From the NCBI GenBank assembly GCA_001949185.1, contig BDGG01000005.1, positions 2,643,972 through 2,707,971 on the forward strand: a stretch of DNA of 64,000 bases. Reading direction: 5' to 3'. Of this stretch, positions 43,247 to 54,600 are shown one piece after another. Positions within the stretch are counted from its first letter, which is position 1. Every line of letters begins with the position of its first letter. Source of the DNA: Ramazzottius varieornatus (lineage: Eukaryota > Tardigrada > Eutardigrada > Parachela > Ramazzottiidae). The notes beneath the pieces were generated by a model. It was not told where the DNA came from, searched no databases, and was given only the letters and a program-made list of their open reading frames with translations. The position numbers and the translations under genes are program-made.

Positions 43247-46200
43247 CTAGTCGAACAGCGGACCCCAGTCATCTGCCGGTTGGCAAAGATTTTTGACACA
43301 TTCTAGTACCGACATGTTCTGGTTCCGTCTGATGACTCGATATATCAAGGTCCCTGGAACCATGCTCACAGGGATCAGCGCGATCAGCCAGCCGACCACC
43401 TCGGCCCACAGGGGGAAACTGGGTTCTGTCAAGGTCCGACGATAGCTCGCCCAGTAGAACACCATAGAGCCCTTAACAGAAATGTCAGTTTGGCACCATG
43501 TAAAGGTTGACGTCTTTTGTGGATGAAGCGTCACGCACTTACTGTTATCAAGCTTGGAATGGATACCAGCCAGCAGAACTTCCAGTAGACGGACATCCTC
43601 ATCCAGGGCGTCGGTCCTAGCTGAAAGATGGAACCAAGCATAAAAAAAATCGAAAACGAGCATATCAGCCGTGACCGCTGCCAATCAAAATCGTCCGACC
43701 TAACCATCATTTCGATATCGTTGCATAACCGATTGATTCCGTAAACCTGTTAATAAAATGGCGTATTATACATTCATTAATATTTTTTTCCCACGCAGTT
43801 CGGTAAATGTCTTCATACTTGTATGACCTGGTGGAAACTTACAAATACAATGGCAATATTTTCGAGCAGGGCAATCACAAGCACGGTCCAGCTAGCTCCG
43901 TAGTCCTAGAGCACCAAGTAGAGTAGATTACTTTGCACTTCGCCATATTTTGGAAGTTTGATCTGCTTACGTTGAGCAGGGTGAACCAGTATAAGCCGGC
44001 CTATGGTGACGAAAAACAAGTAGGTACCTTAGTACGTCTCGAAAAACACTTGAAATAGTGATTAGAGCTCTCGTCACCCCAGTGCACATCGGAAGACCCA
44101 GCAGGAACAGCACAATGCAGCAACCCCATAATAAAGATGTCCGATGTGGCATGATGGCCGGAAACTTCTCCGCTAAGGCGATGACTACGGTCTCCAGAAC
44201 AGCTACCACCGAATCAGCCCCTGAAAGCGATAAACCAATTGTGCCAAAACAAAACCCAAACAAGCTTCGGTATCATATTATCTCACCCAGTGTGGCCAGC
44301 ATGAAAAAGAACAAAATGGACCAGAACGTCGGTATGGGCATCCGGAGAATCGCTTCGGGGAAAGCAACGAATGCCAATCCCGAACCTACGAGCAAGACGC
44401 AACAGCGTCAGGTATATATCGGCGTATTGTCCCATTCATGCAAGGTGCTATACGTTATACCGGCTTGCACAACGTCATGGATCGGCTCGCCACTTTCATG
44501 CGACAGGAACCCAAGGACCGCAAAAATCGCACACCCAGACAGGAAACTGGTCAAGGTGTCAGCGCAGAAAATTGTCAGAGCATCTCTAGAAAATATTCGT
44601 GAATTTATTTACCTACATTAAGTTTTTGGTGGGCTTAAGAGGGTAGTTCCTTTCTCACCTCAGACAATTATTCTGGAACCGATTGTAGCTGGACAAAGTC
44701 ATCAGACCTCCAAAAGCTACGCCCAGTGAAAAGAGCACTTGTCCTGCTGCGTCGATCCACATATTAGGGTCCGCCAGTCTTTTGAAGTCGGGCACGAGAT
44801 AATATTTCAACCCCGCTAGTGCACTAAAACAACGAGCATGTGCTATTTCGTCCAAAGCACGGCGGACCGAAAGTTGTTACCCTTCCAGCATCATCCCTCT
44901 GATCAGGAAGGCGAGCAAGACAAGATATGGAAAGGTCGCCGTGAAGTACACTATCTACGGCGAGCCAATGTTGATTTTCATTGCTTCAAATATTACAACG
45001 AGCTGCGCATCCTTCGCTCACCTTTCCTGAAAGCAAAACACAACGTCATCCATAACGCCGTCATATCGTGATGGAGGTTCTGACCTACGTACCCGAGGTC
45101 CGAATGCCTTTGAACAGACATACCAACGTCAAGGACCAAGAAGCGGCCAAACAAGCCACATTCTGCCAACGTAGTTCCCCCCAGTGATCGATGCCATCGC
45201 TCAGACCGAGAACGTTATACCTGTAAGAGTGGATGTAAGTCACTTTGGTCTCCCGAAACGATGTTCAACCCGACGTCTAACTTGGTTTCAGTACTTGAAA
45301 TATTCTTCGGTGGGGAGAACACGGTGTGTTGCGTTGACGAGCTCTTTTGTGATGTTGAGGTAGTCCGCTTCGACAAACTCGAAACACGTCTGGTTGTAAA
45401 ACACATTTGTCCCATTTTCTGCGATGCACGCATCGTCGTCTTCCTTGCGGAAACAATCTACAAAATTTCATCCTTTTGTCTGTCCTCCAGTGAATATTTC
45501 AAAGTTGCCTACGCTCTGTGTTCCACGTGAGGTTGCATAGCCTATAGGACACTTCTTCTCGGAAAGAGTCGAACAAATACCTGCAAGTGTGATGAATTTT
45601 ACAAATGAGGCTGTGGACCCTTGATCAAAAGGACAAACAGTACAGGCGCCTGGTCTAGTCACCGTTTTGGACAAAATTTCCGGCCACCGGCCGAAGGCGG
45701 CCGCCGCTGGCAACACTGAACAATCAATCGGAGCGCTGCCGCTTTCGGCCGGTGGCCGGTAATTGTGTCCAGAATGGTGATATTAGGCCAGGTGAGTGGA
45801 CTAACATGATGACCCAGCCGTTCAAGACGTTGTAATAGAACGTGATAAGCAACGATGCGGCAACCATGGCGTACCCAATGCCTGAAACAATGAGCAATAC
45901 AGTATTTAATGCCGGACTTAACCTATCCGTAGACAGAGGATTGTCAATAATTATGTTAGTCTCACCTTCAAACAATGGACAGGCCTTCCACACGTTTAGA
46001 GACCCACAACGTGAAAACTGCCCCAGTGACATCTGCGAGAACAGAGCGTACTTTCAACTTGGAGGATAGGCAGGAGTTGCAAAAAGCAAGGTCCTTACCT
46101 CCAGGAAAAACAGTGGCCATCCCACGAAAATCAGCATGATGAAATACGGTACGAAAAATACAGCCCCGCCGTTTTTGTACACTAGGTACCTGTGAAAGGT

Positions 46201-46705
46201 AACTGTCGTGGCTTTGGCTTCCGGTACCGTGAGCCAACGTGTCGAAGCACAGTACTTACGGGAACCGCCACATGTTTCCAAGTCCGACGGAATATCCCAT
46301 ACAGCTCATAAGAAAGTCCAGCTTGCCCATCCATTCTGCTTTCTTGGTTCCCGGCCCTTCTTCCTCTGCTACGTAGTTCAGCGAAACGGGCGATATCTTG
46401 CGGTGGAGAACATCATGTGGAATCGGAGGTGAAGGAAGTGGCACGTCGATACAGACCTAAAAATAGTGGAATCGTCTTCTCATTTCCTGTCGATACGTCA
46501 CTAGCAGAGGAATTTGACGGACCTCATTGAGGTCGACGGCATTTTCTTCCGGGATCTCCACGTCATCGTTCTCGTTACAGCACGAACACACGCTAGTTTC
46601 CGACAGAACGGAAGTCCTTCCATGCTGCTCTGCGGTCATGTCGGTGATCTTCGCGCATCGTCTAGCGGTAAAATCAGAATTGATGTGACTTTCATAAGCA
46701 AGCAA
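43247..46705 (-). CDS. SLC6 Na+/Cl- -dependent transporter, glycine-transporter-like
   Basis: About 15 short exons encode a 12-helix transporter that moves a small amino-acid-type substrate into the cell with Na+ and Cl-. Order on the minus strand: acidic N-tail (46705-46520), TM1 [13 protein letters not shown] (46456-46261), TM2 [13 protein letters not shown] (46189-46099), [12 protein letters not shown] (46032-45966), TM3 [13 protein letters not shown] (45881-45807). Then come the glycosylated second extracellular loop with four N-x-T sites (about 45585-45296), TM4-TM5 (45220-44880) and TM6 [16 protein letters not shown] (44840-44660). TM7-TM8 include [21 protein letters not shown] (44225-44080), and the C-terminal helices run to 43247. 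The TM1 position that is Asp in monoamine carriers is Gly here, as in glycine, GABA and proline carriers; the TM2-TM3 stretch looks most like GlyT. One intron carries a fold-back repeat. The start Met is uncertain. Confidence 0.88.
45664..45775. repeat. Fold-back MITE in an SLC6 intron
   Basis: The left arm (TTGGACAAAATTTCCGGCCA then CCGGCCGAAGGCGGC) and the reverse complement of the right arm (CTGGACACAATTACCGGCCA then CCGGCCGAAAGCGGC) match over about 40 bp. The roughly 112-bp unit lies wholly between coding exons. Confidence 0.85.
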
Positions 46706-47078
46706 AGGATCTTGTTCAGCAGTTATGCTCGAAGGAGGTTGCCATACCCGTGTATCCGATCTTCAGTGGTGAATGAGGTACGAAAGACCAACTTGAGGCC
46801 ATGACAAGTACCGGCTCCAAGAGCTCATGCCGGAAACCGACCATTAACCCAATTGCTCAGACAAGGTTTATTCCGGCTTTGTATGTACATGAGTATAACA
46901 CATCGCTCGACACCAAATCGGTCCAACAGGTACATTAATTTATGCGACGAACCATTCTGCGAGTACTGTACTGTGGAAACATTGAGAATGTACCATGAGT
47001 GAGCCCTGTAAAAGACCACACGGTTAACACTCTTCTCCGTACAACGCCAGAAGTGGTCATTGGCCATCCTCAAACAAC
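46706..47078. other. Intergenic, no gene seen
   Basis: This is the upstream region of the SLC6 gene. No open frame with splice support or repeat was found. The SLC6 promoter must lie here or in the next interval. Confidence 0.45.
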
Positions 47079-47297
47079 CTATGTACAGTATGCAATCCCT
47101 TCTTCCTCGTCCACTTCCTTCTCGCTGTTTTCGTTCTGATCCGGGTCGTCTTCTGCCACCAAATCAGGTTTCCAGCCAGAATGGTACGATTGTTCCGTCC
47201 ACGGGTTATCTAAGCGCTTAAGATGAAGATCAAGATGCTCGTCGTGGAAGTAGTCCCGTCCGCCACCACGAGCCCACTCACAGTCAAAGCGCACCTG
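47079..47297 (-). CDS. Terminal exon of an unknown gene
   Basis: After an acceptor of good quality (ACTATCTTCATGCAG on the minus strand) the frame encodes about 72 residues to a TAG. It begins VRFDCEWARGGGRDYFHDEH, with an Asp/Glu-rich tail (EDDPDQNENSEKEVDEEEG). The compact start and acidic end look like a real C-terminal exon. A possible upstream exon lies at about 47630-47470, but I could not fix the structure. I do not recognise the family. Confidence 0.35.
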   Translation of the reverse strand, partial: QVRFDCEWARGGGRDYFHDEHLDLHLKRLDNPWTEQSYHSGWKPDLVAEDDPDQNENSEKEVDEEEGIAYCT

Positions 47298-47670
47298 CAT
47301 GAAGATAGTTTTGAGAATATATAGCGCAGTCGCGTGGGGTAGGGATCTGCTTTTCATAGATTCTGGGAAATCCCGGGACGCAGTACAAAAACCGACGAAC
47401 CCTAGAAAAATCTATAATTATCGTTACTGGTACGATTAGCCTAAACGCAGTACAGTAGATCAGAAATGTCGGTTAATTCGATGTCGTAGGGAGCTGTATC
47501 CAGTACCAGCTAGAGGTGCGACGACAGCTCACAGCGCTGCTTCTTCCGTCCGGTAACGGATAGGCTGGGTTCCCCGACGGTTCAATGACGCAGAAAACTT
47601 GGTTTCTGCAACAATCAACAACATAATTATAGAGCGGGTGGTGTATGTCGAATTGATAGTACTGTAGTGC

Positions 47671-47806
47671 TACCAAATTATCGCGCACTCAACCACGTGA
47701 ACAGTAAATGATGCCCGGGTGAGAGCCAGCAGGGCTAAACTGATAAAATCTGATCGCACTGGGCAGCGATGACTCATCACGTGGCTCAGTGCGCGATAAT
47801 TTGGTA
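47671..47806. repeat. MITE with 30-bp terminal inverted repeats and TA ends
   Basis: TACCAAATTATCGCGCACTC (extended to 30 bp) at the left is matched, with two differences, by the reverse complement of 47778-47806. The unit is flanked by TA on both sides, compatible with a TA target duplication. It touches the left end of the PIF/Harbinger element. Confidence 0.85.
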
Positions 47807-48058
47807 ATAGAGAGGTTGATGTCTGACTTGATCAGTGTTCAGCACAGGTTTAGCACAGTAAGCAAGCTCCGCCCCTTGGCTACACTAAACCAGCAGAGGT
47901 TGCGGCTTGCACTACGCAAACTCGTGATTAGCATACCTCACGTACGTACGCGTTCGATAAATTTTTAATTTTATTTTTCGCCTTACCAGTAACTGTAGGT
48001 TTGCCCTACTTTCAGTCCTTAACTGTGTAGTTTTCCTCGAAATTTGTAGCTGTACACC

Positions 48059-48838
48059 ATGCCTCTCCGTAGCGGTCGTGTCCTTAAGCTTCCCAGAGAA
48101 AGTTCGACAACGGTCCCTTCTAAGAACAAGAAAGAGCCTAAGAAGAAGAAGCAAGGTACAACCCCTGTTGAGCCGGCCTCAGTTGTCAGCCCTGTACGTT
48201 CGCCTTCTCCGCCGATAGTCCTTCCTTCCCCACCTGCGCCTGTTTTGCCTCTTCCCACTGCTACTGCTCAAACTATCCCCGGAGAAGAGAACTTCCCACC
48301 TCCGGTTGCTTCAACGCGGTTCAAGCGTCTCAACGCCAAAGTGACAAAAACATGGTAAGTCTATCTGCTGTACATACATTGATTGACGGTGTTGACTAAG
48401 TACGTTCCGCAGCGCAGACAGACTTACCAACCTTTCGTCACTTAGGCTTCTGGGAATGTTTGAGCTTGACGCGTCAACCGACGTAGATCGTGATGGCGCC
48501 ATCGACTGCTTGTTTGCTCAAGGAGAATGTGGAAGAACAGGAGAAGGATCAGTGGACCAAGAAAACAGTCCACAGTCTGGCCACCAGTGTCAGGCTCAAT
48601 ATTCGACTCGTCTTCGCACAAGCAGCAGAGTTCTCTGGGATTAACGTTCCGGTCATCTCAGGAAACGGAAACGATGACAAAAACAAGCTTCGTAGAGTTC
48701 GGCCAACGAACACCGCCGTGGACATTATGCAAGAACGTGAGTGCTTGTGTTCTACGTTTGACGTCACTTTGTATTTTGACAAATCGTACCTTCCGTATTT
48801 GCAGATTTCCCTGGACATCCTTTCTTGATCGAAAGATT
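48059..48838 (+). pseudogene. Extra spliced gene inside the Harbinger element
   Basis: Exon 1 (48059-48354) starts with ATG in a CACCATGCC context. It encodes about 98 residues: a basic, Lys-rich leader (PSKNKKEPKKKKQG) and a Pro-rich stretch (PSPPIVLPSPPAPVLPLP), ending at a GTAAGT donor. Exon 2 starts after TTCCGCAG at 48413. Exon 3 after TATTTGCAG at about 48804 encodes HFPGHPFLIERFG before TGA. The body readable in exon 2 (VEEQEKDQWTKKTVHSLATS, then IRLVFAQAAEFSGI) is one frame away from the frame exon 1 would set. Either a single-base shift near 48490 broke the gene or an unseen splice corrects it. The fold is unknown. The Lys-rich start suggests a nuclear protein. It is not a known standard component of Harbinger elements. 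Confidence 0.5.
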
Positions 48839-48984
48839 TGGGTGAAGAAACTTGTCATTTGGTTCTAGTGCTCAGTAGAGTGCGTTTTAGAAACGTCCTT
48901 TGATCTATTGTTGGCTTCTCTCGTCTCTGACAATCTAACATACCACCTGGACCTGCAGTTAATATTTAACTGCAAATCCAACAA

Positions 48985-49090
48985 AGCTACAGTTGAGCCT
49001 ACAGGGAAATCCAAAGTAAACGCAACAGTAAAAGCTACGGTGAATAGTACAGTAAAGGCTACAGTCAGGATAACAGTTCAATGTACAGAA
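48985..49090. repeat. Imperfect ~12-bp tandem repeat
   Basis: Repeated words of the form (A/T)ACAGT(A/T)AA(A/G)GCT and close variants occur about eight times in a row. The tract lies between the + strand extra gene and the transposase 3' end inside the Harbinger element. Confidence 0.6.
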
Positions 49091-49232
49091 TCAGAAAACC
49101 AACGAAGAAAGATGCAGTTAACCCCACAGTTGAGGGTGAGGTGCGGTGATTCCTGCTAGATATTCTTCCAGCGAGGGTGCCAACACGCCGAATGTTATTC
49201 CACACAGAGATTCATAACAGCAAGTGTGAAGA

Positions 49233-49773
49233 CTAGTCAAAGCTACGGATACAATGTACTGCTTCGCGACCGGCTGTAGCAGGATTTTCTGATTTTTGTG
49301 AAAGTCCGTGAAGGCAAATTGTTGCACTATTTTCCCGAATGACCTCTACAGCTACTCTCACCTGCGCCAAGATTTCGTTGTAACGGATTTCACGCTTACG
49401 CTTCGCATTCCGATGTGGTGTTATGAGAACATCGCTCAGTAAGTAGGCTGGATCGCCGTATAGACGGAACATTTTAACAATGGTAGCATTTTACTCTGTA
49501 ATCGTTCCAGCAAGCGACTTTCCCGAAATATGTGCGAATCGTGCCTCGCTCATTCGACAGGTCCGGCCAGATGCACTCTGCTAAATCCACCAAACGGCAC
49601 GGGTAGGAGAGTCGGTTCAGCAACAAGCAGAGGACTTCTTCTGACGCAACCACCATACGATTTCGCAGTCTGAAGTTGAGCGGAAAATGTAGCAGGGTGT
49701 GGATACGGATGATGTCCGCCTTGAGGAATCGGAACGTCTCCACACACTTTCTCTCTGACATCCAACTCAGCAT
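49233..49773 (-). pseudogene. PIF/Harbinger DDE transposase
   Basis: The N-terminal frame (49773-49474) contains FRFLKADIIRIHTLLHFPLN, a Val-Val-x-x-E-E-Leu helix and a LNRLSYPCRLVDLAECI stretch, the usual start of Harbinger nucleases. The C-terminal frame (49472-49233) has RLYGDPAYLLSDVLITPHRN, where GDPAYPL-type Asp is one of the catalytic acids, followed by a VRVAVEVI helix that normally carries the final Glu. The central part with the first Asp (DGTH-type) is not present between them. The two frames are adjacent but not in register, so the enzyme is internally deleted and inactive. Confidence 0.72.
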
Positions 49774-49845
49774 GAAGGGATTCTTCTTCCGCCATCTGGT
49801 TCATCGTCTCTGACTCCAAGTCTCTGACTCCAACTGCCTGATATT

Positions 49846-50514
49846 TCAAAGCATCCATTTGCGTACAATGGTAGCTTCAATATCTACCTTCTTTTTCTTT
49901 TTCTTCATCTTTCTCGAGCTTTCCGAGCAGCTGTCACTTTCGGTTGAAGAGTCATCATGAGTAGAGCCATCGTTATCTGGCTTCTTCCTGCTATAGATTT
50001 CCATGGCCTTCTGTCGGATCTCCTTCCTTTTCTCGTTGCCCTCAAGTAGTCGCTTCTTCTTGAGAGCAGGAGCTGAAGCTGGCCCAGCGCAGGTGGAAGG
50101 AACGATCTTCTCGTCCGTAGCAGCGTTTTCGATATCAGCGTCACGCTGTAACGCGAACAGATTCGCCTGGCCCACCTTTAGCTTGGTGACACTTTCTGTC
50201 GTTCCACTCTTCCATCTTGCTTTGTTGTCGTTGGCTTGAAACTTCTTCAGTAAGTTATCGTAGTGAAGCTTGTAGCATCGCACTTCTCGCTGGAATCCGT
50301 TGAAGGCGTCCATAGCGATTTTGACATCTTTCCAGCCGGCCTGAGCGGTATTAAACATCGACTTCTTCTCCTCGATTCCGTTGCATAAAGCAATCTCTTC
50401 TTCCAGACTGAAGTCCCTCCGTGGTTTACCTGAGCTGGAAGTTTCTGCTATAGACAGGTCATGAGCGTCTGACCCATCGACTCGTCCATCGTGATCACTG
50501 ATATCAAAAACCAT
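49846..50514 (-). CDS. Myb/SANT-like partner protein of the Harbinger element
   Basis: A 222-codon intact frame. Residues 28-105 form a Myb/SANT-like or MADF-like trihelical region (FSLEEEIALCNGIEEKKSMF, Trp in AGWKDVKIAMDAF, then VRCYKLHYDNLLKKF). A long Lys/Asp/Ser-rich C-terminus with an SSRKMKKKKKK nuclear localisation stretch follows. In Harbinger elements such a protein binds the terminal repeats and brings the nuclease into the nucleus. Its frame is open although the transposase is broken. The N-terminal ATG has an ACCATGG-like context. Assignment rests on position and pattern. Confidence 0.65.
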   Translation of the reverse strand: MVFDISDHDGRVDGSDAHDLSIAETSSSGKPRRDFSLEEEIALCNGIEEKKSMFNTAQAGWKDVKIAMDAFNGFQREVRCYKLHYDNLLKKFQANDNKARWKSGTTESVTKLKVGQANLFALQRDADIENAATDEKIVPSTCAGPASAPALKKKRLLEGNEKRKEIRQKAMEIYSRKKPDNDGSTHDDSSTESDSCSESSRKMKKKKKKVDIEATIVRKWML

Positions 50515-50639
50515 GGAAATACACAGAAAAAGTTTTAAAGTTTCCGTTCGAATTTTTTTCCGGAGAATAGACGACGGTTAAACTTTACCGTGTTGCCCTA
50601 AGATTCGTGTTACCGACAGTAATTTATGCCCCGAAGAGA

Positions 50640-51300
50640 AATAGCTGAATTGCTATGCAAGCTCCAATAAACATCGGAATAGCGTCCCGCATGCGCTATG
50701 CGAAGTTCAGAGCTTGCATAGCATAGTGGGTTCAAGCGGTTCAAGCCGCCTCCGTGGTCTATTCCGGTTGGCTCGTTGCTTTGCTAAACCTGTGCTAAAC
50801 ACGCATCAAGTCAAATATCAACCTCTCTAATACTACAATCCAGACGTTGAAGCGGCTGGATCGCGTAGCGTGTCTCAACCTCAGCCGATTAGAGTAAGGA
50901 ATGGGAGGGGCCAAAGTCTTACGCTACTCAGATTTCTTGCGCTGCTCGAGTTCCGTATCAACAGAGAGGTTATTGGTACGGAACTCGAGCAGCGAATAAT
51001 CAATAACCGAAGTTAAACCCTGAAAGATGCAGTTAGAGGGGCAGTTGGCACCTCGGTGGGCCGTCTTGAAAGCAAATCTGAGGCTTTGAAAAACTTTTGA
51101 GAAGAAATACTCACAGAAAAGCTTAGTTGGAACGTTACTCGGATTTCTTACGCACTCGAGTAACGGCCCATATGCTTTACTCGGGAATTAAGCACCGAGC
51201 ACATTAGTGGGTTCAGTCAGTTCGGCTCCTCCCACGTGCTCCCTTTCAATTGGTTTACTCCTACGCTAATCCGATTTCTTGCTCTGCTCGAGCGCCGTAT
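50640..51300. repeat. Cluster of small inverted repeats right of the Harbinger element
   Basis: Several hairpins are packed here. TTGCTATGCAAGCTC pairs with GAGCTTGCATAGCATAG (50651-50730). GCTGCTCGAGTTCCGTATC pairs with GGTACGGAACTCGAGCAGCG (50943-50996). The words AGTGGGTTCA and GGCTC(C/G)T recur near 50728 and 51208. They look like nested MITE fragments, the first inside the transposon end and the rest outside it. No gene is supported. Confidence 0.6.
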
Positions 51301-51683
51301 CAATCTCTGGAATCTCTCTAGTATTTGCGGTAAGCGCAGCATATACTCATGTCGATAATGTTCGCACGAGGCTCACTCCCAGCTTCAACCTCCGGGGAGT
51401 TCTGCAGAGACCGCAACAGCAATGGGTTAGAACTTGGAAATCAAATCACCGAATGGGGGCAGGGGACTAATTTTACTGAGTCCTGACTCCTGAGTTCCCG
51501 CAGGTACAGTCGCTAACTTGCGACTGCGCAAGTCTTTGTTCACCGCTCGCCATGACTTATGACGTCAGGTTGGTTGTGGTTTTCTTGAGCCTAACCACAC
51601 TCACCGATAGTGCAAGATGGTGCACTTCGAAAAGTGACTGTTGGCCTGTTGCCTTCTCGTGTCTAGCTTTAACCTCAGCCACC

Positions 51684-54600
51684 ATGCCTCGCCGGAAACA
51701 AGAGGCATTTACGGATGCTCCGGCTGCGGAGAACAGCGTCACTGGAGGTCGGCCGAAGCGCGCCTGCACGCAGCGCCATGTTCCACAGTTTCGAGCTCAA
51801 CCGGATGTCTCCCAACCGACAAGGCTGAGCTTCAGCGATCTCCTCGTTAACCGAGCTTGGCCTGCCGGATACTTCGGTTTTGGAACAACCTTCTCCGCAG
51901 CTGACTGTCGGAATCCCCGCGTTACTTTGGACGGATGGAAGGAACGCACGTTCAAAGATCTGATCCGTCACTGTGCCCGCAGAAATCTTATTCTGCAGGT
52001 GTAAAATCGTATAAGATGTATGTGTTTGCTGCAGTAATGACAGTAATGAACGGATTCTTTCCAGGAAAAGACCCCGTTGGCCTATGGTTCAGCGTTTTTA
52101 TCGTGCGGATCCCACAGGTCGAAAAGAAGAATACACAGACTGGGGTAAGTTTAGCTTTTCGAACATGTTGCAGTCATTTCGGCGTGACGTAATTGTTTCT
52201 GGTGATACTGAATGCGCTGGAGATGCGTTAATTTGTAGTTGTCGTGACGTCGTGCGTTGAGTGGTGTAACTCGACTTAAACTTTTCACATTGAAGGTCCT
52301 CAGGGATGATTGGCACAGACAACTGTCGCACGATGCATCGTTTTTCGTAAGTCCTGAACCAGCCTACCGTTTACTTGCTCACAAGATAAATAGAAGTGCT
52401 TTGCAGGATCGTCGATGGGATTTTGAACCTGAGAAAGCTGTACTCCAGAGATACCACAGCACCGGAAACAGTGAAGTTGAGGCACTTCTCGAACAGTCTT
52501 TTCTTCGTGAACCGAAACAATGACGACAAGGCCTCGTTCGACGTAAGCGAACAACAAGGACGATTCGGCGATGAAACTCGACGAGATCGTTTTGCGAAGT
52601 AGCGCATGCTCTCAGTGAAACGGGCTTATAGCGTCAGCCACTTGAGGAAAACCATCTGGTCGAGCTTGTCTGCCGAGCTCCCAATTATGGGTAACCTAAA
52701 CGACAAAAGTGGAAAAGTTCTGTGATAGGACGAGTTTGCTGAAGCCGACTGGAAATCTCCGCTCAACTGCTCCGATCTGCTACTCACAACAGAGGCTACT
52801 GCAATGAAAGAGTCTGTGATCAGGATTGCCTCACTGGAGACGGGCAAAGCTCTTCGCATCATCTGGCTTTCGAGCACCACGTCCTTCAAGTAGGTGAGTG
52901 TGTGGACATTTATTTTTGCCTGTACTGGAGTGAGTCATTGATTTAGGAAATTGTCTTCTCCTCGCGTATCTAGAGCCTTCGACGGCCTGTACGGATCTAC
53001 CGGGTTCGCCTGTGGATCTTCTCGGGACTGTGTCAATTGCGAAAGCAGTGGTTGTGTGATCCTCTTCTGGGACCTTCATCCGTTCCGCTACAAGGGCGGA
53101 GTGTCCATCAGCGCGGCCGTTTTCGGGAAGGATGTCACAGCGGCGGATGTGAATGACGATATCCTAATGATCCGACACGGCAGCCAGAAAATTCGTCTGT
53201 ACAGCTTCATGTCTTTCACAAAACAGGTGAGTTCCAATTTCGAAAACAGAACCACGACTTCAGTCTGCAGATTCACCCGTGACATCTACCAGATGGAACT
53301 CGCGGAAGGGATTAAATTTCCGCGAGTCAGTTGGGAGCTTCGTAAACAAAATCGACAAGATTGTTCTCCTGAGTCGCGCACGCTGTCACTGGTATTGGCT
53401 GGAATGGTGCGCCACCTGGGAGATTGCCGAGCTCCCAGTTACATCTTCCCTCTTTTCTGCGAGAAATCTGTCGAAGGCCGAAACTTTACTGGGCACAGAT
53501 CTGACAGGCATTTTCGTGGCAAAGTGGGCTGTGTCGACAGGGCGCCTGAAATTATGAACTGGCGTAGTCCGGTGAAATGTTTGCTTCTTTATCCGGCTCG
53601 AACGATTACTCTTCCAGAAATTGCCTAAGCCGGTCGAACTCGGAGAACCTTGGGACCTGACAGTCTATCCACACAGCACTTGGTTTAAGCTGTTTGAGAG
53701 GCCGCCTTCGGCAAGTGCCACATACGGGACTCGGGGAAGCGGAATGCCGATCACATTCTTCTTCAAGGGTAACAAACACTTCGATTTCTGAATTTAATTA
53801 TTCCCGAGCTATAATCCCACATATTCTTTTGGCAGAACGTCCACCTCTCCTATACGAAGTCCAGACAGACCACGATTACTTCACAACGGCCATGAAACAG
53901 CACTTGGTCCTGGTCGCTGACAAGAAGGCCCAAGAACTCGTGCTGCTCAACGTTTCCACTGGAGAAAAGAAAACTGGAAGAGTAAGCAAATAGCGCCGTT
54001 GAATACTTTTCCAGAACAGTTACTCTGAAAGGACGGATTTCTGTAGGTCCGTGGTTCAGTCTTGAAAACTGGAAATGATGCTGGAGGCAACACGTTTGAA
54101 GCTCGGAACGCAGTCGTGGCTTTGTCCAACCCGGAAAGAATCGTCATCTGGAATGGGCAGCACCTCTGGTACGCCGAACAATATTTATTCGGTTTTGTTT
54201 TTAGTGAACTCACACTGCTAACATTCATTTTGTAGTTTTTATGGAGTTCAAAACGCGGACTGTGTAGCCAAGTTCGAGCTGAAGCAGGATTTTGTCGGAA
54301 TTTCGCCAGATATCGAGATATCCAGATACACAGAACAGTTTGTTGTGAGTGTTCAAATTTGCTTTGTACGATGGTGAACTAAAATGTTGATCGTCTGGTT
54401 TCGCTCTGCAGACGTGTGGATTTCTATCCTACAGTGCTAGCCTGAACGCCGTACTGGTCATCTTTGGCCTGAACGAGACCCGGTTGTTGTATATTATCGA
54501 CGCTGTCGATGGCGTAGTATTGAGTGTTACTAATTTGCCAAAGTTTATCTATTCCACGGTAAGTTCACTCCGGTCACGTTTTGATACGCCTACGAGTTGT

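Larger units (their letters stand above)
47809..50828. mobile_element. PIF/Harbinger DNA transposon, structurally complete
   Basis: Terminal inverted repeats of 47 bp (47809-47855 and 50782-50828) match at 42 positions, starting AGAGAGGTTGAT. Both ends are flanked by the 3-bp direct repeat AAT, the right size for this superfamily, although the favoured target is TWA. Inside are a DDE transposase (49773-49233, -) and a Myb/SANT-like gene (50514-49846, -), the usual two-gene content. A third spliced gene on the + strand (48059-48838) is also present. The element is about 3.0 kb. The transposase has at least one frame break. Confidence 0.85.

Noticed and set aside
46640-46680. tRNA D-arm-like word (CGTCTAGCGGTA)
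   Set aside because: It lies within the coding N-terminus of the SLC6 gene and no matching T-arm or acceptor stem follows.
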